64,000 bases of DNA from Methylobacterium soli (lineage in GTDB: Bacteria > Pseudomonadota > Alphaproteobacteria > Rhizobiales > Beijerinckiaceae), in contig NZ_VZZK01000007.1 in assembly GCF_008806385.1 (NCBI RefSeq), positions 124,001 through 188,000 of the forward strand. The letters are read 5' to 3'. Position 1 is the first letter of the stretch, and the number at the start of each line of letters is the position of its first letter. Below, piece by piece: positions 50,574-60,190 of this stretch. Made by a program: the position numbers and the translations under genes. The notes below the pieces were generated by a model. That model saw nothing but the letters and a program-made list of their open reading frames with translations. It was not told the DNA's origin and searched no databases.

Positions 50574-51500
50574 CGATGCCTCCTCTCGCCCGATTCCCGT
50601 CCGCGGCAGCGCCTGCCGGTGGAATGGAGGCTCGGGTCCCTCGCACGACCGCGGGGTGCTGCCCCGCGACCACGGTCTCGCATCGTGTGATCCGGGCCAG
50701 ACGGCCCGCATCGTTGCCGAGTCTCCCCGTCTCAGCGTCCTCCCAAGTTTCGGATGGCAGAGATTTCGGCGGATCGCGTGAGGCTCGCCGCTTTCCGCGA
50801 CGTCCGGATCCGCTCCCTCTGCAATCGGTCTCCTGAGGCCGCCGCGGACTCGACCTCCGCCGCGGGCATCAAGCGATACAGGCGTATGTTAGCAATAATT
50901 CTGTTCTTTTCAAACACGGGTTGTGGGTAATGTGAACCAAAAACTGCGGAGATGTTCGGGACGGCTGAGTTGCGCAGGCATTCGGCGATCTTAGATTCTT
51001 CAAATGGTCGATCTGTACGAAATCTGACTATCGTGGTCCCCGGCCAGACCCGGTTGGACAGTCTTCGCGCGGTGGAGGTGCAACCTGTGATGGGTGATCC
51101 GGCCGCGCCGTCACGGTGCCGGCGACCCGCATATCGGCTCCGGACCGGGACCGCAGGCCTCTCCGGGGATCCGGGGGCAGGGGCGCCGCGCGCTTCATCC
51201 CAAGCGCGCAGTTTTTCGAGAGATAAAACCTTAGATTGCGTTTCGTCGCGCACGCGGCCGGATGGCGCGTCACGGGTCAGATTCGCCGGGTCGCTGCCTT
51301 CTAAGCCGGACCCTGTCCACCCGATTGCCGATTCCGCCGGGTCCGGACCGGCACATCCGTGCGCCGTTCGGTCACCGCCGGCCGAGGCGGCCGAATGCGC
51401 AATCGTTCATGAAATGTTCCGTCAAAAAAGAGCGGCCGGGCCGGCCCCAAGGGTCGGTCCCGTGCCGCATCGCATGCGCCCTGCCGGACGCCGCGCCGAC
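50574..51500. other. Long intergenic region without a recognisable gene
   Basis: This 927-bp stretch has an AT-rich part around 50870-51030 and no frame with convincing coding character on either strand. It presumably contains the promoter of the Crp-type gene. A non-coding RNA cannot be excluded; no diagnostic structure was recognised. Confidence 0.45.
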
Positions 51501-51881
51501 TCAGCGGCGCGTCTTGACCTTGGCCTTGCGGGCCGCGTAGCGCGCATCGCGCAGGGCCTTCTTGGCGACCAGTTCGGCGGATTTGCGCTCCTGGGCGGCG
51601 GCGCTCTCGGCTTCCTCGCGCGCGATCTGGGCGGCGAGTTCCGCCTCCTCGCGGGCGCGCTTCTCTTCCGCTGCCTGAATCTCGGCCGCGATGCGGGCGG
51701 CCTCACGCTCCCGGATACGCTCGTCGCGGGCGCGGGCAACCTCTTGGCGCGCCTTGGCTTTCGCGATCAGCTCGGGGTCGTCGGCCGGCGGGCGGGCCTT
51801 GAACTTGGCCAGCAAAGCCGCCTTCGCGTTCGCGGAGTTCTGGCGGCGGTCGTCGAAATTCCTGTAGTCGAATGCGCTCAT
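51501..51881 (-). CDS. DUF6481 family protein
   Basis: Highly charged, helical protein of 126 residues. It begins MSAFDYRNFDDRRQNSANAK and consists mainly of Ala/Glu/Arg/Lys heptad-like sequence (RIREREAARIAAEIQAAEEK, REEAELAAQIAREEAESAAA) suggesting a coiled coil, with a basic end KVKTRR. This matches DUF6481, a small alphaproteobacterial family of unknown function often found near cold-shock genes, as here (cspA lies 231 bp upstream in the same direction). Confidence 0.8.
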   Translation of the reverse strand: MSAFDYRNFDDRRQNSANAKAALLAKFKARPPADDPELIAKAKARQEVARARDERIREREAARIAAEIQAAEEKRAREEAELAAQIAREEAESAAAQERKSAELVAKKALRDARYAARKAKVKTRR

Positions 51882-52070
51882 CTGACCTTTCTCGTGCGAT
51901 ATCTCAGGTGCGACGCTTCACGGGATCGCCGCCGGCGCGCCAGCGCGGACGGAGGCGAGCGGAGATCGAGAATCCGATCCTGTCCCGCGAAACCGGATTG
52001 CCAATGCCTCAGCCCCAGGCCCGACGCAACAGAATCGGCCTCGCGCGCGGAGCGCATCGAACGCTTTGTC

Positions 52071-52098
52071 CGTCACCGACCGGAAAAGATCGGTGACG
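52071..52098 (-). terminator. Possible hairpin after the cold-shock gene
   Basis: CGTCACCGA (52071-52079) and TCGGTGACG (52090-52098) form a perfect 9-bp stem just beyond the cspA stop. No T-run follows on the leftward strand, so it may be a weak terminator or an mRNA 3-prime protection element. Confidence 0.45.
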
Positions 52099-52112
52099 GT
52101 CTCTCAAAAGCC

Positions 52113-52322
52113 TCACACGGCCTGGAGGTTGCCCGCCGATTGCTTGCCGGTGCGGCGATCGCTCTCGATCTCGTAGGAGACCTTCTGTCCCTCGATCAGG
52201 TTGCGCATCCCGGCGCGCTCGACGGCCGAGATGTGGACGAACACGTCCTTGCCGCCGTCATCCGGCTGAATGAAGCCGTAACCCTTGGTCTCGTTGAACC
52301 ACTTCACGGTACCCGTGCTCAT
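52113..52322 (-). CDS. cspA: Cold-shock protein (CspA family)
   Basis: Single-domain RNA/DNA-binding protein, 69 residues, the standard size. RNP1-type motif [20 protein letters not shown] is intact, with [11 protein letters not shown] at the start and [20 protein letters not shown] at the end. GGAGG precedes the ATG at 52322. It acts as an RNA chaperone. The long upstream region could provide a cold-responsive leader, a feature known in this family, but no structure was verified. Confidence 0.96.
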   Translation of the reverse strand: MSTGTVKWFNETKGYGFIQPDDGGKDVFVHISAVERAGMRNLIEGQKVSYEIESDRRTGKQSAGNLQAV

Positions 52323-52925
52323 GGCGTATTCCTCCAGTCTGTGAGGTAGGGGACCCGCCCGCCCTCGCGGCTGTCCGCGCAGGAGCATGAAGGGCAGGTC
52401 GGTCGATATGGGAACGGGTCGATGCGGCGCCCTTGGGGACAGCGGGAACGATGGGGCGAGGCAACCCGGCATGAGCCGGCCACGGATCGATGAGAGGCTG
52501 AGTTAGGTCGCCGCCGCCGTTCTGGCAAGGCGGCGCACCGCGGAATCGTGCTGTCGCGCACCTGCGGGGATGGGGCGCGGGCGCGACCCGATTCCTGAGG
52601 CCTGACGGCGGCTTGAGGATACTCCGGCGCGGCCCTCCCTCCGGCGCGAGCCGGCTCCGTCCCCCGCGAAGGTTGCCCCCGCAAGGTCCGACGGCTAGGT
52701 TCGCGGCGACCAGCGCGGCTTTCTGGGCATGACTCCTCGGAGCCGGACACATGGGCCAGTCATCGGCATTCAGGGCCGGATGGCCCCGTTCGCGCGAGCC
52801 GGCATCGAGCGGGGGCTTGAGATGACGACGCAGGCGACGTTTCGGATCGGGAGGGCTCCGGCCGGCGGGTCGGGGCGGGCCGTGATCGCCTGCAGCGCGG
52901 CTTGAGAGACGAGAACCGTTCGCGC
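52323..52925. promoter_or_regulatory. Divergent intergenic region cspA / tamA
   Basis: This 600-bp spacer contains no convincing gene. On the left it should hold the cspA promoter and a possible long 5-prime leader; on the right the tamA promoter. No known riboswitch was recognised. Confidence 0.4.
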
Positions 52926-54926
52926 GTGGCTCAGACGATCCCAAGGCGGGACCGGTTTCCGACGATCGGCCGGTTTGGACAGGCCTGGCTGGCGGCCGGC
53001 ATCACGCTCGGCGTCACGCTCGGCATGACCCAGACCGCATCGGCCTTCGACCTCTTCGGGCTGTTCGGATCCGAGGAGGCTCCGCCGGCTCCGAACGCGG
53101 GCGCCCTGCCCTACAGCGTCAAGGTCTCGGGGGCCGACGACGAGGATCTCCTCAAGGCCCTGCAGGACACCTCCGCCCTCTACCGCCTGCGCCAGGAGCC
53201 GCCGCCGGACGGCGATGGCCTCGTGCGCCGCGCCGAGGCGGATCTCCGGCGGCTTCCTGAGGCTCTGTCCGGCTACGGCTACTATGCGGGCCGGGTCGCG
53301 ATCCGCGTCGACGGCGTGGCGATCGGCGGCGAGGCTTCCCTCGCCCCGGCCGCGCGGGCGGCGGAAGCCTCGCGCAACCGGGCTCTGGTTCCGGTCAGGA
53401 TCGCCCTCGATCCTGGCCCCCTCTACACGCTCCGCTCCGTCACGGTGCGCGATTCCCGCGGACGCTCCTTCACCGAAGAGGTGCTGCCCGCGCGCTTCAC
53501 GCGTGTCGACGAGGCGGTTCCGGCCCGCTCCGCGACCGTCCTGGCGCGCGAGGCCAGGATCGTTGATCGCTTCCGCTCGCTCGGCCATCCCTTCGCCAAG
53601 GTGGTCTCGCGCGATCCCGTGGTGGACGACGCGGCCCACGTGATGGACGTGACCTTCACGGTCGATCCGGGACCGCTCGCGGGTCTCGGCTCGGTCGCCC
53701 TGCGGGGCACCGAGGATATCGACCCGGCGGTGGTGCGCTCCTTCATCTATGCGGAGCCGGGCGACCCGTATTCGCCGCGGGCAATCGCCGACATCCGGCG
53801 CTCGGTCGCGAAGGTGGAGGGCCTCGGCTCGGTGCGGGTACGCGAAGGCGAGACCCTCGACCCGCAGGGCAACCTGCCGATCTTCGTCGACGTGACGGAG
53901 CGGGAGCGCAACCTGATCGGCGTCGCCGCCCGCTACTCGACCGTCGATGGTCCGGGCATTCGCGCCTATTACGCCAACCGCAACCTTTTCGGCGGGGGCG
54001 AGACCCTGCGGGTCGACGCCGATCTCTACTATCTTGGCAACGACCTCTACGCGACGCAGCGCAAGCTCGCGGGCATCGATTCGAACGGGCTCGGCGGGCG
54101 CCTCTCGGCGACCTTCGTCAAGCCGGCGCTCTGGGGCACCCGCAACGACCTCGTCGCCAACGCCTTCGCCGGACGCGAGGCGCAGCAGAGCTACGTCGCC
54201 GATGCGGCCGGCGGCACGGTCGGCATCCGGCACCGCTTCTCCGATACGTTCTTCGCACAGCTCGGCGTCGAGGGGCAGGCCGGCCGCTCGCAGGACGCGC
54301 TGGGCAAGGTCGATTACCGCCTCGTCGGCGTACCCCTCTCGGTGTCCTACGATTCGACCGACAATCTCCTCGACCCGACGGAGGGCGTGCGGCTCACCGC
54401 TTCCGCCACGCCTTACGCGGGGTTTCTCGGCTCCGATCCCTCGATCTTCGTGGCGAAGGCGCAGGGCTCGACCTATTACGCCTTCGACGACGAGGCGCGA
54501 TACATCCTCGCGGGCCGCCTCGGCTTCGGCTCGATCTCCGGCGCGCGGCTCGAGGACATCCCGGCCAACATCCGGTTCTTCGCGGGCGGCGGTGGCTCGG
54601 TGCGCGGCTATCCCTATCGGACGCTCGGCCCCCGCGGCCCCTTCAACCTGCCGATCGGCGGCCGCAGTTTGCTGGAAGCCTCGCTCGAGGCCCGCATCAA
54701 GGTCACCGACACCATCGGCGTGGTGCCCTTCTTCGACGCCGGCACGGCCTTCGCCGGCAGCTTGCCCGACTTCAACGAGCGGATCCGGTACGCCGCCGGC
54801 ATCGGCCTGCGCTATTATACCGGAATCGGCCCGATCCGCGTCGACCTCGCCTTCCCGCTCAATCGGATCAAGGGCAATCACGAGCGCCCGGCAGCCCTCT
54901 ACATCAGCCTGGGACAAGCCTTCTGA
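52926..54926 (+). CDS. tamA: Autotransporter assembly complex protein TamA (BamA/Omp85 family)
   Basis: Outer-membrane beta-barrel protein, about 666 residues. A signal peptide (AWLAAGITLGVTLGMTQTASA) is followed by POTRA domains (for example SLGHPFAKVVSRDPVVDDAA; EDIDPAVVRSFIYAEPGDPY) and a C-terminal 16-strand barrel. The barrel ends RIRYAAGIGLRYYTGIGPIR and VDLAFPLNRIK with a terminal Phe, the Omp85 insertion signature. The conserved VRGYPYR motif is seen in GGGSVRGYPYRTLGPRGPF. GTG 52926 is preferred; an in-frame TTG at 52902 is possible; no strong Shine-Dalgarno supports either. Its stop overlaps the tamB start. Confidence 0.92.
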   Translation: MAQTIPRRDRFPTIGRFGQAWLAAGITLGVTLGMTQTASAFDLFGLFGSEEAPPAPNAGALPYSVKVSGADDEDLLKALQDTSALYRLRQEPPPDGDGLVRRAEADLRRLPEALSGYGYYAGRVAIRVDGVAIGGEASLAPAARAAEASRNRALVPVRIALDPGPLYTLRSVTVRDSRGRSFTEEVLPARFTRVDEAVPARSATVLAREARIVDRFRSLGHPFAKVVSRDPVVDDAAHVMDVTFTVDPGPLAGLGSVALRGTEDIDPAVVRSFIYAEPGDPYSPRAIADIRRSVAKVEGLGSVRVREGETLDPQGNLPIFVDVTERERNLIGVAARYSTVDGPGIRAYYANRNLFGGGETLRVDADLYYLGNDLYATQRKLAGIDSNGLGGRLSATFVKPALWGTRNDLVANAFAGREAQQSYVADAAGGTVGIRHRFSDTFFAQLGVEGQAGRSQDALGKVDYRLVGVPLSVSYDSTDNLLDPTEGVRLTASATPYAGFLGSDPSIFVAKAQGSTYYAFDDEARYILAGRLGFGSISGARLEDIPANIRFFAGGGGSVRGYPYRTLGPRGPFNLPIGGRSLLEASLEARIKVTDTIGVVPFFDAGTAFAGSLPDFNERIRYAAGIGLRYYTGIGPIRVDLAFPLNRIKGNHERPAALYISLGQAF

Positions 54927-57900
54927 TGGCTGGATCACGCATGCGCCCCGTCGCGAGCCGCGGCCGAGCCCTGGCCGCGGCGCTCTGTGCCCTGGTCATC
55001 GCGACGCTCGTCGGGACCGCCACCTTCACGCGGGCGGCCGACGAGGGCGAGAAGACGGTGCTGGGCGGGCTCCTCTCCAAAGCCCTCTCGACGCCGAGTT
55101 CCCGCGTCGCCATCGGGGCGGTCGACGGCGCCCTCTCCTCCGACGCCACCATCCGGGACGTGGCGATCAGCGACCGCGACGGCGTCTGGCTGAAGCTCGA
55201 CCGAGCCCGCCTCGTCTGGCGTCGCCTCGCGCTCCTGTCGGGGCGCCTCGAGATCGACAGCCTCGAACTCGGACGCCTCGAGGTCCTGCGCCGTCCCCTG
55301 CCCGCCCCGGCCGCTGATGCGCCGGAGCCCGACGGCTCGCTGCTGCCGGACCTGCCCGTGAAGGTCGAGGTCAAGGGGTTCCGCCTCGCGGAGCTGGTGC
55401 TTGGCGAGGCCATCGCGGGACAGCCGGCCCGGCTCGAGGCGCAGGGCAAGGTGAAGCTCGGTGCCCCCGCGGAGGGCCTCGACCTCGATCTCGGCGTCCA
55501 TCGCCTCGATGCGGCCGGGCAATTCGTGGCGCGGCTCCTGTTCGTGCCGAAGGGCGAGCGGCTGGAGGTGAAGGCAACGCTGACGGAGCCCGCCGGCGGC
55601 CTGCTCTCGAAGGGTTTGAACGTGCCGGGTACGCCGCCCATCAACCTCGACCTCGATGGGCGCGGCACTCTCGATGCGTGGAATGCGCGCCTCGATTTCG
55701 ACGCGGGCGAGAGCATCGGCGCCAAGGGAGCCGCGAAGATCTCGCGCATCGGCGCCGAGCGGCGCCTCAGCCTCGATCTCGCCTCGCGCATCGAGGGCCT
55801 GCTGCCCGGCCCGGTTGCCGCCGTGTTCTCGGGCACGACCCAGCTCGACGGGTCCCTGCGCTTCTCCGACAGCGGCAGCCTCGGCATCGACCGGCTGGAA
55901 CTCGCCTCGCGCACCGCTCGCCTCGATGCGCGCGGCAGCCTCAGCACCGACCGAATGGCCGACTTCACCGTCTCGGCCCGTGCCGTGCCGACCGAGGGCG
56001 GCGTGACGAAGGCCGCCGAGACGGAATTGCAGAGCCTCGTCCTCGACGCCAGCCTGAAGGGGCCGCTCGCCCGTCCCGAGATCAATGGATCGCTCAAGGC
56101 GGCGGGCCTGCGCACCCGCGACAGCAGACTCGACCGCATGGACGCCAGCGTCAAAGCGGTGCCGGTGACTGCGGAGAAGACGGGCCGTTTCGCCCTCAGC
56201 GCCGATGCGCGGGTCGAGGGCCTCTCGCTCGCCGATCCGGCGCTCGCCCACGCCATCGGGTCTCGCGCCGCCCTGACGTTCCGGGCCACGCTCGAGCCCG
56301 ACAACACGCTCGCGGTGTCGAGCCTGCGCATCGAAGGGCTGAATGCCGAGGCCACCTATGCGGGCCGGATCGGCCAGAACATCCTGACGGGCGAGGTCGA
56401 GGCCGAGATGCGCGACCTCGCGGTCTATTCGGGTCTGGCCGGTCGCCCGCTCGCCGGCAGCCTCGCGGCCCGGGCGGCGCTCAGCGGCGACCCCGCCCGC
56501 AAGGCCGTGACGGCGGATGTGGATCTGCGCGCGCAGGGGCTCGGCCTCGCGCATCCGATCCTCGACCGACTTCTCGGCCGGACCCCACGATTCAACGGGC
56601 GCCTGTCCCAGGTCTATGACGGCTACGCCTTCGAGCAGGCCCGTCTCGAAGGGGCCGAGATGATCGCGCGATTGGAAGGGCGGGCCACGGCGCGTCTCGC
56701 CGATGCGCGGCTCAGCCTCGACCTCAAGGATCTTGCTGCCCTCGACGACAAGCTGGCCGGGCGCGCCACGCTGGAGGGGCGCCTCACCGGCTCCCTGGTG
56801 CGACCCGACCTCGCCGCGGTGCTGAGCGCTTCCGAAGCGACGGCGCTCGGACGTCCGATCCGCAATCTGCGCATGGACGCCACGATCGGCGATCTCACCG
56901 GTGCTCTCGATGGCCGCGTGCGGCTCGGCGGCATGATCGGCGGCAAGGCCCTGGAGGGCGACGTTCATCTGACGCGTCCCTCCGCACAGAATTGGGCGCT
57001 CGACCGTCTCGCGGTCCGCCTCGGCAGCGTCGGCATGGACGGGCGCGCCGCGATCGATGCCGGAACGGGCCTTGCGGACGGGACCCTGACGCTCACGGCG
57101 GCCGATCTCGACGATCTGTCGCCCCTCGCCCTGACCCGCATGTCCGGCAGCCTCGATGCGAACATCGCGCTGACGCGCAGTGGCGGCCGGCAGAACGCGG
57201 CCCTCCGCGCCAAGGGCGCGCAGATCCGTGTCGGCGAGGTCGGGCTCGCGCGCCTCGATGCCGATCTCAAGGGCCAGGATCTCCTCCGGGCCCCGGTGCT
57301 CGACGGACGCCTCGACGCGGATCGCCTCGTCGCCGCGGGCGAGAGCCTCGATACGGTCCGGTTTTCCGCCATCGGCACGCCCTCGGCGAGCGACGTGACC
57401 TTCAAGGCCAAGGCCCGCGGCTTCGATCTCGATGGGGCCGCCCGGCTCGTGCCGGCCGAGCGCACGCGCATCGAACTGTCGCGGTTCTCGGCCGTGCGGG
57501 GGGCCGATCGGCTGGCGCTGACCGGTCCGGCCACGATCACGCTCGGCGACGGCGGTGCCCGGATCGACGGCTTCGGCCTCGCGGCGGGTTCAGGGCGCCT
57601 CACGGTCTCGGGCCGGGCCGGTCACGATCTCGACCTCAAGCTCGGTCTGCGCGCCCTGCCCCTCTCCCTGGCCCGCATCGCGAGCCCGGGCCTTGCCCTG
57701 AGCGGCACCCTCGACGGCGATGCCGAGGTTCGGGGCCAGGCGACCCGGCCGGACGGGCATTACGCCTTCACGGTGAGCCGCCTCGTCACGCCCGAGACCC
57801 GCAAGGCCGGCCTTCCGCCGATCGAGGCGCGGGTGAGCGGCGCCCTCGCGAATGGGCGTGCCGGCCTCGACGGCCGCGTCTCGGCCGGGCCCGGCGTCGC

Positions 57901-59278
57901 GGTGACGCTTGGCGGCTCCCTGCCGGTGGAGGCCGGGGGCACCCTGGCGCTCAAGGCGGGCGGCACCGTCGAGGCCGCACTCGCCAATGGCCTGCTCAGC
58001 GCCGGCGGACAGCGCCTCACCGGTCGCGTCGCCTTCGACGCCGGTGTGACCGGCACCCTTGCGGCGCCCCGCGTCGAGGGCGCGGCGACGCTCTCGGGCG
58101 GCAGCTTCACCGACCCGCTCCAGGGCATTCGCTTCACCGGCATCGAGGGCCGGGCCACCGGGCGCGGCGACACCATCGTGCTGGAGCGCCTCACCGCCGC
58201 GACCCGCAACGGCGGTACGCTGCGCGCCTCCGGCCGCGTCGCGGTCGCGCCCGAGGCTGGGTTTCCCGGCACGCTGACGCTCACGGCCGAGCGGGCGGAA
58301 CTGGTCTCAAGCCCCCTGATGACGGCGGTCGCGAGCCTGAATCTGGCACTGAGCGGGCCGCTCGCCCGCACGCCGCGCGTGGCGGGCCGGGTCGACGTGG
58401 TCTCGATCGACGTCTCCGTGCCGGACCGGTTGCCCGCCACGGTGCAGCCGCTGCCGGGCATCCGCCGGGTCAACACGCCGCCGGAGGTCCGGGCGCGGCT
58501 CGACCGCAAGGCCGAGCGCAACGCGCAGGCCGCCGCCATTGGACGCCGCCGCGGCCGGCCGGCCGGCCCCTTCGACGCCAATCTCGACATCGCCGTGACG
58601 GCGCCGAACCGCATCTTCGTGCGCGGGCGCGGCATCGATGCCGAACTCGGCGGGACCTTGCGGCTCACCGGTTCCTCGCGCGATCCGCAGGCGATCGGTG
58701 CCTTCGAGATGCGACGGGGCCGCCTCAGCATCATCGGCCAGCGCCTCGACTTCACGCGCGGCCGCCTGACCTTCGCGGGGGAGATCACGGCACCCGATCT
58801 CGATTTCGCGGCCGAGACCAAGGCCGCCGAGGTGACAGCCCGCGTGGCCGTGACGGGACCGGCCAACCAGCCGAACTTCGTCCTCAGCTCGGATCCGAGC
58901 CTGCCGCAGGACGAGGTGTTGTCGCGGCTCCTGTTCAAGAAGGCGGCCGGCAAGCTCTCGCCGTTCCAGGCGCTGCAACTGGCGCAAGGGGTGGCCCAGC
59001 TCTCGGGCGGCGCCGGCGGCATCGACGTGTTCGAGCAAGCCCGCAAGGGCCTCGGTCTCGACAGCCTCGATGTCTCGACGGGGGCGAGCGGTGGCCCCGC
59101 GATCGGGGCCTCGCGCTATCTGAGCGATCGCCTGAGCGTTGGCGTGAAGGCCGGGGCGAAACCGGCCGATACGGCCGCCACCATCGATTACGACGTGACG
59201 CGCCGGGTGAAGATCCAGGGTGAGGCCGGCAGCGATGGCCGCGCGGCCGTCGGCATCGGGGCGGAATGGGAGTATTGA
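54926..59278 (+). CDS. tamB: Translocation and assembly module protein TamB
   Basis: Very long periplasm-spanning protein, 1450 residues, anchored by an N-terminal signal/membrane segment (RALAAALCALVIATLVGTAT). The body is repetitive beta-helical AsmA/TamB-type sequence. The C-terminal DUF490 domain has AIGAFEMRRGRLSIIGQRLD, FTRGRLTFAGEITAPDLDFA, DPSLPQDEVLSRLLFKKAAG and a final ARRVKIQGEAG-type strand ending EWEY. TamB bridges inner and outer membranes and works with TamA in lipid or barrel-protein delivery. The ATG overlaps the tamA stop by one base, so the pair is coupled. Confidence 0.95.
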   Translation: MAGSRMRPVASRGRALAAALCALVIATLVGTATFTRAADEGEKTVLGGLLSKALSTPSSRVAIGAVDGALSSDATIRDVAISDRDGVWLKLDRARLVWRRLALLSGRLEIDSLELGRLEVLRRPLPAPAADAPEPDGSLLPDLPVKVEVKGFRLAELVLGEAIAGQPARLEAQGKVKLGAPAEGLDLDLGVHRLDAAGQFVARLLFVPKGERLEVKATLTEPAGGLLSKGLNVPGTPPINLDLDGRGTLDAWNARLDFDAGESIGAKGAAKISRIGAERRLSLDLASRIEGLLPGPVAAVFSGTTQLDGSLRFSDSGSLGIDRLELASRTARLDARGSLSTDRMADFTVSARAVPTEGGVTKAAETELQSLVLDASLKGPLARPEINGSLKAAGLRTRDSRLDRMDASVKAVPVTAEKTGRFALSADARVEGLSLADPALAHAIGSRAALTFRATLEPDNTLAVSSLRIEGLNAEATYAGRIGQNILTGEVEAEMRDLAVYSGLAGRPLAGSLAARAALSGDPARKAVTADVDLRAQGLGLAHPILDRLLGRTPRFNGRLSQVYDGYAFEQARLEGAEMIARLEGRATARLADARLSLDLKDLAALDDKLAGRATLEGRLTGSLVRPDLAAVLSASEATALGRPIRNLRMDATIGDLTGALDGRVRLGGMIGGKALEGDVHLTRPSAQNWALDRLAVRLGSVGMDGRAAIDAGTGLADGTLTLTAADLDDLSPLALTRMSGSLDANIALTRSGGRQNAALRAKGAQIRVGEVGLARLDADLKGQDLLRAPVLDGRLDADRLVAAGESLDTVRFSAIGTPSASDVTFKAKARGFDLDGAARLVPAERTRIELSRFSAVRGADRLALTGPATITLGDGGARIDGFGLAAGSGRLTVSGRAGHDLDLKLGLRALPLSLARIASPGLALSGTLDGDAEVRGQATRPDGHYAFTVSRLVTPETRKAGLPPIEARVSGALANGRAGLDGRVSAGPGVAVTLGGSLPVEAGGTLALKAGGTVEAALANGLLSAGGQRLTGRVAFDAGVTGTLAAPRVEGAATLSGGSFTDPLQGIRFTGIEGRATGRGDTIVLERLTAATRNGGTLRASGRVAVAPEAGFPGTLTLTAERAELVSSPLMTAVASLNLALSGPLARTPRVAGRVDVVSIDVSVPDRLPATVQPLPGIRRVNTPPEVRARLDRKAERNAQAAAIGRRRGRPAGPFDANLDIAVTAPNRIFVRGRGIDAELGGTLRLTGSSRDPQAIGAFEMRRGRLSIIGQRLDFTRGRLTFAGEITAPDLDFAAETKAAEVTARVAVTGPANQPNFVLSSDPSLPQDEVLSRLLFKKAAGKLSPFQALQLAQGVAQLSGGAGGIDVFEQARKGLGLDSLDVSTGASGGPAIGASRYLSDRLSVGVKAGAKPADTAATIDYDVTRRVKIQGEAGSDGRAAVGIGAEWEY

Positions 59279-59306
59279 GCCCCGAAATCCACGGTGGCAC
59301 CCAACG

Positions 59307-59341
59307 AAAAGCCCGCTTCCGCAGGGCGCGGAAGCGGGCTT
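59307..59341 (-). terminator. Rho-independent terminator between tamB and the lanmodulin gene
   Basis: AAGCCCGCTTCC (59309-59320), a 9-nt loop and GGAAGCGGGCTT (59330-59341) form a perfect 12-bp stem. On the leftward strand it is followed by TTTTCG, so it should end the lanmodulin transcript; its position suggests it also limits read-through from tamB. Confidence 0.85.
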
Positions 59342-59376
59342 GACCTTGCAGGCTGACCCAGGTTGGCGGGCCGCGC

Positions 59377-59790
59377 TTACTTGATGAGCGCGAGCAGGGC
59401 CTTGCCGGCGGGGGTCTGGAGTTCCTTGGCGTCGAGGGTGCCGTCGTTGTCCGGGTCGGCGGCCTTGAAGCGCTCGGCCACGGCAGCGAGGTATTCCTTC
59501 TTGTCGAGGGTGCCGTCGTTGTCGGGATCGGCCTGCTTGACGCCGGCCTTGCTGAGGCGGCCCTTCAGCTCCTTGGCATCGAGGGTGCCGTCGGCGTCCT
59601 TCTCGAGACGATCGAAGGTCGCGGACGCGACGGCCTGGACTTCCTTCAGGTCGACGGTGGCATCGTTGTCGGTATCGATCATCTTGACCGCGCCGGCGCC
59701 GCTCAGGGGCTTGGCGAGGACGGCGGGGGCTGCGAGGGTCGACAGCGCCAGGACAAGCGCGGCGAAGCTGCTGGAAACACGAAGGCTCAT
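59377..59790 (-). CDS. lanM: Lanmodulin-like periplasmic lanthanide-binding EF-hand protein
   Basis: Exported protein of 137 residues with a signal peptide cleaved after APAVLA (about residue 26). Four EF-hand loops lie at 39-50, 63-74, 88-99 and 112-123, separated by only 12, 13 and 12 residues. Such tight spacing is specific to lanmodulin; calmodulin-type loops are about twice as far apart. Segments LDAKELKGR, DPDNDGTLDKKEYLAAV and ELQTPAGKAL match lanmodulin. All four loops keep Asp at position 9. Loops 3 and 4 have the Pro2 signature (DPDNDGTLD); loop 1 (DTDNDATVD) and loop 2 (EKDADGTLD) do not. ATG 59790 has GGGAG upstream. A terminator follows. Confidence 0.9.
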   Translation of the reverse strand: MSLRVSSSFAALVLALSTLAAPAVLAKPLSGAGAVKMIDTDNDATVDLKEVQAVASATFDRLEKDADGTLDAKELKGRLSKAGVKQADPDNDGTLDKKEYLAAVAERFKAADPDNDGTLDAKELQTPAGKALLALIK

Positions 59791-60190
59791 TGCCACTTTC
59801 TCCCGATTTGTTTGCGAGAGTTTCCCTATCCCTGGCCGTTGCGTTGCACAAGGGGCAGGCAAGGGGGAAATGGGCATCAGCGCAGGAATCCGCCATGACG
59901 TCGTGGAAGACACGGAAACGTGATGCTTCTTCGCAAGACGAGGGCCGCTCTCTCTCCGAGGTTTCCGGCGCGAACGCCGAATCAGGCCCCGGGCGCGGCA
60001 CGCAGCGGCGAAGCGTCCGGCCCAGTGAGCGCGATCGCAACGCTGAACATTTCATATGGGGCGTGCACGCGAATCGGCCCCCTACGTTGAACAATTCCGC
60101 ATCCGGCGCTCCATGTTGGCTGACGGGCATCCGGATGCTGCGCCGCAGCGGCGCGCCTGATCCCCGCACATCCCTTCGGAGAGTCGTTTC
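59791..60190. promoter_or_regulatory. Divergent intergenic region lanM / deformylase-like gene
   Basis: This 400-bp spacer holds both promoters. The part at 60045-60105 is less GC-rich (TTTCATATGG, GAACAATTCC). No gene, riboswitch or clear operator was recognised, so lanthanide-dependent control cannot be read from it. Confidence 0.4.

Noticed and set aside
50732..51253. Possible 173-residue protein on the minus strand
   Set aside because: No ribosome-binding site, unnatural composition with many Arg and Ser, and no recognisable domain; it spans the AT-rich promoter-like region.
59377..59790. Calmodulin-type calcium EF-hand protein
   Set aside because: Loop spacing of 12-13 residues, position-9 Asp in every loop and Pro2 in two loops are lanmodulin features.
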